DNA of 35,075 nt. It comes from an uncultured Bacteroidales bacterium (GTDB taxonomy: Bacteria; Bacteroidota; Bacteroidia; Bacteroidales; Muribaculaceae). The translations under genes were made by a program, and so were the position numbers. Below are positions 16,343 to 22,366 of the stretch, one piece after another. The stretch lies in NCBI GenBank assembly GCA_949285735.1, contig CASEAQ010000047.1, forward strand, positions 1 to 35,075, in the 5' to 3' direction. The notes beneath the pieces are model-generated. The model had not been told where the DNA came from. It saw only the letters and a list, made by a program, of their open reading frames with translations, and made no database searches. Within the stretch, counting starts at the first letter, position 1, and each line of letters starts with the position of its first letter.

Positions 16343-16454
16343 AAGGTCGAAACAGTAAATTAATCGTCAACAAATTTAAGTAAAATCACATTCCACTGCA
16401 ATGTGTATAGCGCGATTCTGCTGCAACGTTACCGTAAAAATCAAAACAGTTTCT

Positions 16455-16462
16455 TAATTTTG
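16455..16462 (+). promoter_or_regulatory. Promoter -7 element TAATTTTG for the SDR epimerase gene
   Basis: Exact TAnnTTTG match, 23 bases before the ATG at 16486. Confidence 0.65.
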
Positions 16463-16485
16463 CAAAAAAGTCAAGAAACTACATT

Positions 16486-17502
16486 ATGGCAAAACGCGTA
16501 TTGGTAACTGGTGCCGGAGGCTTCATCGGCGGTTTTATCGTGGCTGAAGCCTTACGGCGCGGATATGAAACTTGGGCGGCTGTGCGAGCCACCACGTCCC
16601 GCCAATTCCTGCAAGACGAGCGCATAAAGTTTATCGAACTCGACTACTCCAACGGCGACACACTGCACAAGCAAATAAGCGACACACTGGAGCAGATGGG
16701 CGGAAAATGGGATTATGTGGTACACAACTTGGGCGCGACTAAATGCCTCAACTTCCTCGACTTCAACTTGGTTAATTATGAATACCTGCGCACGCTTGTC
16801 GATACGCTGCGCGAGACCGATGCCGTGCCCGAGGCTTTCTTGATGATGAGCAGCTTGAGCGTAATGGGTCTGGGAGACGAAAAAGGATATACGCCCTTCA
16901 CGTCGAAAACGATACCGCTGCCCGACACCCGATATGGAGTGTCGAAGCTGAAAGGCGAAACCTACCTGCAATCGCTGTCGGGATTCCCCTATATAATTTT
17001 CCGCACCACAGGGGTATATGGTCCCCATGAACGCGACTACTATATGATGATGCGCAGCATCAAGATGGGGTTTGACTTCAGCGTAGGGTTCAAGAAGCAG
17101 ATGCTCACATTCATCTATGTCAAAGACCTTGCCCGCGCCATATTCGACGCGCTGGAGAGCAATGCCACGCGTCGCAAGACCTACCTGATGGCTGAGCCGC
17201 GCAGCTACACGCAAAAAGACTTCCGCAAGATTGTTGCAGCAGCATTGCACAAACGCTTCGTATTGCCCGTTTGCTGCCCGATATGGATGCTCTACACCAT
17301 CTCGGTAATTGCCGAGTTCATAGGCAAACTCACATTGAAACCCAGCACATTCAACCGCGACAAGTTCAAGATAATGAGGCAACACAACTGGACTTGCGAC
17401 ACGAGCGATGCTGTGCGCGACTTCAACTTCTCGCCACAATACGACCTCGAAAAGGGGGTAGCTGAAGCCGTGGAGTGGTACAAGCAGGCTGGTTGGCTGT
17501 AA
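16486..17502 (+). CDS. NAD(P)-dependent epimerase/dehydratase (extended SDR)
   Basis: 338 residues. The Rossmann dinucleotide motif TGAGGFIGGF sits at residues 8-17. The catalytic Tyr and Lys are Y150 and K154 in RYGVSKLKGE, preceded by MMSSLSVMG with the active-site Ser region. FRTTGVYGPHERDYYMM and TFIYVKDLARAIFDAL are standard extended-SDR blocks. The substrate is probably a nucleotide sugar or a related hydroxy/keto compound and cannot be named from sequence alone. The gene is monocistronic by its promoter. The hybrid-kinase gene 148 bases downstream has its own promoter. Confidence 0.9.
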   Translation: MAKRVLVTGAGGFIGGFIVAEALRRGYETWAAVRATTSRQFLQDERIKFIELDYSNGDTLHKQISDTLEQMGGKWDYVVHNLGATKCLNFLDFNLVNYEYLRTLVDTLRETDAVPEAFLMMSSLSVMGLGDEKGYTPFTSKTIPLPDTRYGVSKLKGETYLQSLSGFPYIIFRTTGVYGPHERDYYMMMRSIKMGFDFSVGFKKQMLTFIYVKDLARAIFDALESNATRRKTYLMAEPRSYTQKDFRKIVAAALHKRFVLPVCCPIWMLYTISVIAEFIGKLTLKPSTFNRDKFKIMRQHNWTCDTSDAVRDFNFSPQYDLEKGVAEAVEWYKQAGWL

Positions 17503-17569
17503 GCCTCGCGCCCCGCTTCAGTGTGGAGATTTTGAACAGCAAAACAGCGGCTGTGTCGAGTCTTTTTTG

Positions 17570-17577
17570 TACTTTTG
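17570..17577 (+). promoter_or_regulatory. Promoter -7 element TACTTTTG for the pseudo-hybrid kinase gene
   Basis: Exact TAnnTTTG match, 73 bases before the ATG at 17651, leaving a leader of roughly 65-70 bases. The presence of its own promoter argues that the gene is expressed. Confidence 0.6.
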
Positions 17578-17650
17578 TGTATCGGGAGTCGGGCAAGTGC
17601 CTCGCATGGCAGTTTGCATCGCCGCAACACACTAACCTCCTACAATCATT

Positions 17651-19090
17651 ATGCTGGCAATAAGACACATAATCATCGCTTCGCTATCGCTCCTGCCCTG
17701 GTGTGCCGCTCACGCCAGTTGCCAAGCCGATGGCGGCTTGCCGTCGCGCATATTGGCAGCTGCCGAGCCGGCAAGCATTTTCTCACCCGACAACCAGTAT
17801 TGGCCCTACCTGCTCGCAATTGCCGTTGCCTTGTTCATGACAATCGTGTTCATCGTCATATCGGTAGTGCGCAACAGGCGCATACGACGCTACTTGAAAA
17901 TAACCAACCAAACAATAGGCGCACTAAACGAGGAATTGATGCGTTCAAAAGAGGAAACCGACCGCCTGAATGCCTACCGCGGCGCATTTATCGAGAACCT
18001 TGCGCGCGAGCTGAAAACGCCGCTCAACACCATCAGCGACTTCACCGTAACTTTGTCGAAGCCCGGACTTAAACAATCGGAAATTGCCGATTATGGCAAA
18101 ATCATTCGCCACTCGGCAAGGAAAATGAAACAGACCATCGACGACATTTCCGACTACTCGAAATCATATTCAAGCGGCACGCGGCTCAACGTGGGCGACG
18201 TGTGCATCAACGACTTGCTGCGCGACATATACTCCGACTTCAAGATTATCATGAGTGAACGGGCTGTGGGCATTAACCTCGTGTTGCCACTGAAAGACGA
18301 GGATAGCCACATCGTCAGCGACCGCGAACGCATCTCAAAGATTGTATATCACCTGCTCGACAACTCGCTCAAATACACCGTACAAGGCAAGATAACATTC
18401 GGCTACCGCATAACAGCCGACCGCAGCAGCATACTCATTTCGGTCAACGACACTGGAATAGGCATTCCGCAACGGCGGCAAATGTTGCTGACGCAGATTT
18501 TCGACAGCCAGCAATTCAACATCATGAACCTGCACGAAAAGATGGGATTGGGGCTGACTATCGCCCAACGCAACGCACGGCTGCTGCACGGCACACTGTC
18601 GTTCAAATCGACGCAAGGTGTCGGCACCACGTTCACTCTGCGGTTGCCGCTGCGCATCGACGACGGCAGCACATCGAGTGCCGTAATTGCCGACCCGCAC
18701 TACCCCACCGTGCTTATAGTCGAGGCTGAAAGCACGTCGTTCCTATACCTGAAGGTGCTTATGGAACGGCTCGGAGCAAACCTGTGGCTCGTGCAGCACG
18801 CACGGTCGGCAAGCGAGGCAATCGCCATTTGCCGCAACAAGCCTGTCAACATGGTGCTGGCTGGCGTGAACCTGTCGATCGACGAGGGTCAGAAAGCCAT
18901 CGAGGGCATACACGCCATTGCCCCGTCGCTGCCCATCGTTGCCGTGCTGCCATCGGGGTCGAAATCAGAAATCGACGATGCCATAACCGCTGGCGCAGCC
19001 GACTATCTCGTGAAACCTGTAAACCGCAGCGCACTGATGCAATTGTGCCGCAAATACCTCAGCAACTACCTCTCCAGCAGCAAGCAGTAA
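17651..19090 (+). CDS. Hybrid histidine kinase-like protein lacking both phosphoacceptor residues
   Basis: 479 residues. Domains in order: signal peptide (1-23), about 28 extracytoplasmic residues with no sensor domain, a membrane helix (about 52-72), a coiled linker, HisKA (about 110-175), HATPase_c (about 210-340) and a receiver-like domain (about 355-470). The ATP-binding boxes look intact: LLDNSLKYT (N box), VNDTGIGIP (G1) and MGLGLTIAQ (G2). In the HisKA motif the usual SHE(I/L)(R/K)TPL reads ARELKTPL, so the phosphorylatable His is Arg (R119). In the receiver, the phospho-Asp position is Gly (G405 in MVLAGVNLS) and the acidic pair reads VEAES, with one acidic residue lost. The Lys of the LVKPVN motif remains. 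It therefore cannot do standard phosphorelay. It may be an ATP-binding scaffold or an allosteric partner of another kinase (inference). It has its own promoter, and its stop lies within a tandem duplication. Confidence 0.9.
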   Translation: MLAIRHIIIASLSLLPWCAAHASCQADGGLPSRILAAAEPASIFSPDNQYWPYLLAIAVALFMTIVFIVISVVRNRRIRRYLKITNQTIGALNEELMRSKEETDRLNAYRGAFIENLARELKTPLNTISDFTVTLSKPGLKQSEIADYGKIIRHSARKMKQTIDDISDYSKSYSSGTRLNVGDVCINDLLRDIYSDFKIIMSERAVGINLVLPLKDEDSHIVSDRERISKIVYHLLDNSLKYTVQGKITFGYRITADRSSILISVNDTGIGIPQRRQMLLTQIFDSQQFNIMNLHEKMGLGLTIAQRNARLLHGTLSFKSTQGVGTTFTLRLPLRIDDGSTSSAVIADPHYPTVLIVEAESTSFLYLKVLMERLGANLWLVQHARSASEAIAICRNKPVNMVLAGVNLSIDEGQKAIEGIHAIAPSLPIVAVLPSGSKSEIDDAITAGAADYLVKPVNRSALMQLCRKYLSNYLSSSKQ

Positions 19091-19188
19091 CCACACATTG
19101 CCATCGTTGCTATCCAATAAAGCCCCCACCTCTCCAGCAGCAAGCAGTAACCACACATTGCCATCGTTGCTATCCAATAAAGCCCCCA
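19069..19188. repeat. Perfect 60-bp tandem duplication spanning the pseudo-kinase stop codon
   Basis: Bases 19069-19128 and 19129-19188 are identical. The first copy contains the last codons of the pseudo-hybrid kinase gene and its TAA; the second is noncoding. The identity suggests a recent slippage or duplication event. Confidence 0.95.
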
Positions 19189-19210
19189 TCACCTATAAGC
19201 AATAAAGCCG

Positions 19211-19290
19211 GGCGACGCAGCTGTCCAACTATGCCGTAACCAGGGGGTGACGCAGCCCCACGCAGTGAGTAAGGAGCACTCGGAACAGCC
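19211..19290. repeat. Dispersed intergenic repeat, copy A
   Basis: This roughly 80-base block aligns with 34011-34088 at most positions. The shared core GTCCAACTATGC is followed by TAACC and then GGTGACGCAGCCC. It is followed by a pentanucleotide stretch (ATTAC three times, then variants, 19291-19315). The whole 19091-19479 spacer holds only repeats and hairpins; I see no gene in it. Confidence 0.75.
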
Positions 19291-19350
19291 ATTACATTAC
19301 ATTACACTACACTCTCTTACAAAAAGTGTATTTACATTTTTTGTAAACAA

Positions 19351-19446
19351 AACAGTTAGCCAGCCACCGACACTCTTCTGCCGATAGCTGGCTAATATAA
19401 CAGTTAGCCAGCCACCGACACTCTTCTGCCGATAGCTGGCTAATAT
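19351..19446 (-). repeat. Two perfect 48-bp tandem hairpin units, probable duplicated terminator
   Basis: Units 19351-19398 and 19399-19446 are identical. Each contains TTAGCCAGC and its complement GCTGGCTAA. Read as minus-strand RNA, each arm extends to 17 base pairs through G-U pairs around a GAAGAG-type loop. Read as plus-strand RNA, the extension is broken by A-C mismatches, so the minus strand is the functional sense. The units lie just past the stop of the minus-strand outer-membrane gene and are followed by a T-rich run, as expected of a terminator present twice. Confidence 0.8.
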
Positions 19447-19479
19447 GCTATTACATTGATTTATACCGCAGTCAGCCAA

Positions 19480-20169
19480 TTAGAAATGCCAACCAATGCG
19501 CAACGTGGGCATCACGTGGAAACCAAAAGAGTTATCCATGCTCGAATTGCTGCCTTTTACCTCTTGCTTGTTGTTGGCACTTTCCGAAGTAGTGGTGCTA
19601 CGCTTCGTTTTCATCATGCTGTAGCCCAATCCGAGTTCAGCACCTACATAAAGCCCTTTGCAGAGATACACATCGACACCACTCACTGCATTGATGGCAA
19701 ATCCCAGTCCTGGGGTCTTCACCTCGTCACGAGTTTGGGCATGTTCATCTTCTTTGACATTCTTCGACGACAATGTGCGAATACCCAACTCAGCACCTAC
19801 ATAGGGCGAGATTCTGTCAAACTTGTTGAAGTGATACTCAAAACCTGGCATGAAAGAGAATGTAGTCACCGTGGTCTTGTCGATCCGCTCATACTCCTTA
19901 TCATCAGCCACGTCGGTGTAGAAAGAAGAGCCTTTGTCGGTATCAAGCCCCAAGCCAAGATTAAAACGCACAACCCAATTGTCGTTCAAAAACAGCCTAA
20001 CCTTCGCACCATACTCGGGCAATTGCAAACCGTCATTAGTGTTTGCCCCACCCCACGAATAGTTGATTTCGGTAGCAACACTCATGGCTTCGGGTTTGTA
20101 CTGGTTTTCTGCTACGACACTGGTTGAAATAGCTGCCACCAAGACAGCCGCCAAAATAAATTTCTTCAT
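19480..20169 (-). CDS. Outer-membrane beta-barrel protein
   Basis: 229 residues from the ATG at 20169 (MKKFILAAVLVAAISTSVVAE). An upstream in-frame start at 20235 would put 22 residues before an obvious signal peptide, and the promoter position rules it out. After the signal peptide (cleavage near VVA-EN), alternating hydrophobic strands recur: WVVRFNLGLGLD, FSFMPGFEYHF, ISPYVGAELGIRT, GLYVGAELGLGYSM. The last strand ends FHVMPTLRIGWHF, with the aromatic C-terminal residue needed for barrel assembly. It is a small porin-family/OmpW-like barrel of unknown ligand. Loops carry charged, variable segments (DKGSSFYTDVADDKEYERID). Confidence 0.85.
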   Translation of the reverse strand: MKKFILAAVLVAAISTSVVAENQYKPEAMSVATEINYSWGGANTNDGLQLPEYGAKVRLFLNDNWVVRFNLGLGLDTDKGSSFYTDVADDKEYERIDKTTVTTFSFMPGFEYHFNKFDRISPYVGAELGIRTLSSKNVKEDEHAQTRDEVKTPGLGFAINAVSGVDVYLCKGLYVGAELGLGYSMMKTKRSTTTSESANNKQEVKGSNSSMDNSFGFHVMPTLRIGWHF

Positions 20170-20239
20170 AACTTTTTTTGTTAATTTTATTATTACATGG
20201 TCAAAATAACCACTTTTTTCCATTAACATTACCACAGCA

Positions 20240-20247
20240 CAAAGATA
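20240..20247 (-). promoter_or_regulatory. Promoter -7 element TATCTTTG for the outer-membrane protein gene
   Basis: Exact TAnnTTTG match on the minus strand, 70 bases before the ATG at 20169, and upstream of the alternative start at 20235 by only 4 bases, which excludes that longer start. Confidence 0.65.
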
Positions 20248-20317
20248 ATTATATTTTTGTTAACTCATGACTTTCACACCACTTTTCAGTATCTTCATGA
20301 CATAAATCTATTAAAAC

Positions 20318-20355
20318 GAGCATGTCAGGCACACTACCGTCCACCTGACATGCTC
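20318..20355 (-). terminator. Intrinsic terminator of lrgAB
   Basis: A perfect 12-bp stem, GAGCATGTCAGG with CCTGACATGCTC, and a 14-base loop. On the minus strand it is followed by GTTTTAATAG. It lies 36 bases past the lrgB stop. Confidence 0.88.
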
Positions 20356-20391
20356 ATACAACAATTCTTTTATATAAAGCCACACAGGCTG

Positions 20392-21087
20392 TTACAGCAC
20401 TCCCATCAGGTCGAGAATGGTGGGTGTGAGCAACGCCGTAAAAATGCCATTGATTGTCAGCCCAAGGCTTGCAAACGCACCATACTTGCCGCTGACATCC
20501 ATTGCCCGCGACGTGCCCATGGCATGAGCCGCCGTGCCGAGCGACAATCCCTGTGCGATGGGGCTGCCGATGCGCGTCAACTTCATCACACGGAATCCCG
20601 TCATGCCGCCAAAGATGCCCACGCAGATAACCACAGCCGCCGTGAGCGAAGGTATGCCGCCAACGGCTCGCGTGACTTCCATCGCAATGGGTGTCGTCAC
20701 CGACTTTGCAGCAAGCGACAGCACTACATCTTTTGTCGCGCCAAGCAATTGTGCCACAAGCACTACCGAAATGATACCTGCCACGCAGCCAGCAAGCTCC
20801 GACACCAGCAAGGGCAACAATTGCTTGCGAATCGCCGACAACTCTTTATACAACGGCACTCCAAGTGCAACGACTGCCGGCTTCAGCCAAAATTCTATCA
20901 ACTTGCCGCCTTCGTTATAGGTTTCGACACTCACGCCTGTAAATTTCAAAAAGGCTATCAACACCACAGCCGACACGAGTATCGGGTTGAGTATTGTCCA
21001 CCCCGTGCGCAATTGCAGGATTTGGCTTGCGGCATACACCACGAATGTCAAAGCCAACAAGAAATACATGTTATTTAGATATTCCAT
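20392..21087 (-). CDS. lrgB: LrgB/CidB family membrane protein
   Basis: 231 residues with about six to seven membrane helices. Characteristic blocks are FWLKPAVVALGVPLYKE, VVLSLAAKSVTTPIAMEV and IAQGLSLGTAAHAMGTSRA, the last being the LrgB signature. LrgAB/CidAB proteins are holin-like pairs linked to murein hydrolase control and, in several bacteria, pyruvate or glycolate transport. The role in Bacteroidota is not settled. Its start lies 17 bases inside the upstream lrgA gene, so the two are translationally linked. Confidence 0.93.
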   Translation of the reverse strand: MEYLNNMYFLLALTFVVYAASQILQLRTGWTILNPILVSAVVLIAFLKFTGVSVETYNEGGKLIEFWLKPAVVALGVPLYKELSAIRKQLLPLLVSELAGCVAGIISVVLVAQLLGATKDVVLSLAAKSVTTPIAMEVTRAVGGIPSLTAAVVICVGIFGGMTGFRVMKLTRIGSPIAQGLSLGTAAHAMGTSRAMDVSGKYGAFASLGLTINGIFTALLTPTILDLMGVL

Positions 21088-21436
21088 GACTGCCCCCTCC
21101 CACGAGCTTGCGCATCAACTGATGCACCCAACCAGTAATTACTATCACAAGCATTGTGCTCAATGCCGAGGCAAGTAATATAGGGAGCCACTGAGCCTTG
21201 ATGATGTCGAAAAAGAGCATCAGCGACACCGCAGCCGGAACAAAAAAGAAACCGAGATTCTTGACAAGGAAATTTGCCATTCCCTCAACTTGGTCGAGCC
21301 TGACGATGCGGAAGTGCAACAACGCCGTCAGCAACAACATTCCAATCATGCTCGAAGGCAACTTGATGCCAGTGAGCCACACTACAAGTTCCCCGAGTGC
21401 CAAGCACCCGAAGATAATCGCGCATTGAATAACCAT
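21071..21436 (-). CDS. lrgA: CidA/LrgA family holin-like membrane protein
   Basis: 121 residues with four predicted membrane helices. GIKLPSSMIGMLLLTALL and FLVKNLGFFFVPAAVSLM are the CidA/LrgA signatures. The C-terminus is basic. It forms an operon with lrgB, overlapping by 17 bases. A perfect -7 element lies 83 bases upstream, and a perfect 10-bp palindrome lies in the leader between promoter and start, a possible operator or structured leader. Confidence 0.92.
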   Translation of the reverse strand: MVIQCAIIFGCLALGELVVWLTGIKLPSSMIGMLLLTALLHFRIVRLDQVEGMANFLVKNLGFFFVPAAVSLMLFFDIIKAQWLPILLASALSTMLVIVITGWVHQLMRKLVGGGSHGISK

Positions 21437-21472
21437 AAAACAATCTTCCTTTTTTCACAGCCTGTTTAATTT

Positions 21473-21495
21473 TATAACTTTTCGTAAAAGTTATA
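21473..21495 (-). promoter_or_regulatory. Palindrome in the lrgAB leader
   Basis: TATAACTTTT and AAAAGTTATA are perfect complements separated by 3 bases. The site is about 25 bases downstream of the -7 element and 37 bases before the lrgA ATG. It could be a dimer-binding operator or an RNA hairpin; it lacks the U-run of a terminator. Confidence 0.55.
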
Positions 21496-21519
21496 CAGAC
21501 TTTTTTTTAAAATCGGGCG

Positions 21520-21527
21520 CAAAGTTA
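21520..21527 (-). promoter_or_regulatory. Promoter -7 element TAACTTTG for lrgAB
   Basis: Exact TAnnTTTG match on the minus strand, 83 bases before the lrgA ATG. Confidence 0.65.
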
Positions 21528-21544
21528 GCGCATGGTTTGAAAAG

Positions 21545-21568
21545 AAAAAACAAATCGGTTTGTTTTTT
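21545..21568 (-). terminator. A/T-rich terminator after the yfhO-methyltransferase operon
   Basis: A perfect 10-bp stem, AAAAAACAAA with TTTGTTTTTT, and a 4-base loop. On the minus strand its 3' arm is itself a T-run. It lies 63 bases past the stop at 21632 and just upstream of the lrgAB promoter. Confidence 0.7.
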
Positions 21569-21631
21569 TTCAATTCACAATGGCGAAAATCCATTATAGC
21601 CCACACATCACAATCGCACGGGCAGCAATCA

Positions 21632-22366
21632 CTACAGCCAAATGCTGAAGTCTTGACGCGGCAACTTCGGATTGAGTATTACGAATGCCATTTTACCGTT
21701 GCTGAAAGTCATGCCATATTTCATGCCCTCCTTGCAACGTTTCCACAATGCTGCCGCCACACGCGACGTCCCTATGTTGCGCAGCACGAGCACTCCCTGC
21801 TGCTTCACAAGATTGTCAACCAGGCGATTGGCAACATCGACATCGCTGTCGGCAATGTTGTTTATCACCACAAAGCGGTTCTCTTCGCCGGCAATGCTGT
21901 CATAGCTGTCGATTGCCCCTTGCAGTGTGGCAGTGTCGCTTATGCGGCTGCCATAGTTGGCAAGTATTTCTTGCGCAGTGACATTCTCCTTTATTGCAGT
22001 GTCATATAGCACAACGCGGCTGCGGCGCGACACCATGAGCAGGCTTGCAACAGCCACCCCATAGCTGCCACCTATCGACAGGAACACCGACGGGTTGTAA
22101 TAATTTGCCACGCGAAACATTGCAGCAGCTTCGCTCAGCGGAATCACACGTGGCTTGTAACCCTGTTCGTAGCGAGTGCGGCTTGTCACAGTGGTACGCA
22201 ACAGTTGCAAACTGTCGTAGCTGTAGTAGCCATACTTTTCATCAAGCACATTCAGAATGAAACTGAACGCAAATGGCGAGTGCACACCAAACCCCTTGCT
22301 CGTCTGGTAACGAGAAAACGTCGAACCTATATTCTTCAACCTGCCCATTATGCGGCTATTTTGCAT
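21632..22366 (-). CDS. Methyltransferase-fold protein of unknown substrate
   Basis: 244 residues. The opening GVHSPFAFSFILNVL and KYGYYSYDSLQLLR is the start of a conserved Bacteroidota protein. A central VFLSIGGSYGVAVASLLMVSRRSRVVLYDT resembles the glycine-rich SAM-binding loop and following acidic residue of class I methyltransferases, although the glycine pattern is loose. FVVINNIAD and GVLVLRNIG would be later strands of the same fold. The substrate is unknown, and loss of catalytic function is possible. The gene overlaps the 3' end of the yfhO-family gene by 11 bases, so the two are co-translated; a link to envelope glycan or lipid work is inference from that context. Confidence 0.65.
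   Translation of the reverse strand: MQNSRIMGRLKNIGSTFSRYQTSKGFGVHSPFAFSFILNVLDEKYGYYSYDSLQLLRTTVTSRTRYEQGYKPRVIPLSEAAAMFRVANYYNPSVFLSIGGSYGVAVASLLMVSRRSRVVLYDTAIKENVTAQEILANYGSRISDTATLQGAIDSYDSIAGEENRFVVINNIADSDVDVANRLVDNLVKQQGVLVLRNIGTSRVAAALWKRCKEGMKYGMTFSNGKMAFVILNPKLPRQDFSIWL

Noticed and set aside
19291-19315. ATTAC pentanucleotide run as a phase-variation tract
   Set aside because: Only three perfect units, outside any promoter spacer or coding start, so no switching role can be argued.
19351-19446. Possible CRISPR array
   Set aside because: Only two identical units joined head to tail with no spacers; each is a full hairpin, which fits a duplicated terminator better.
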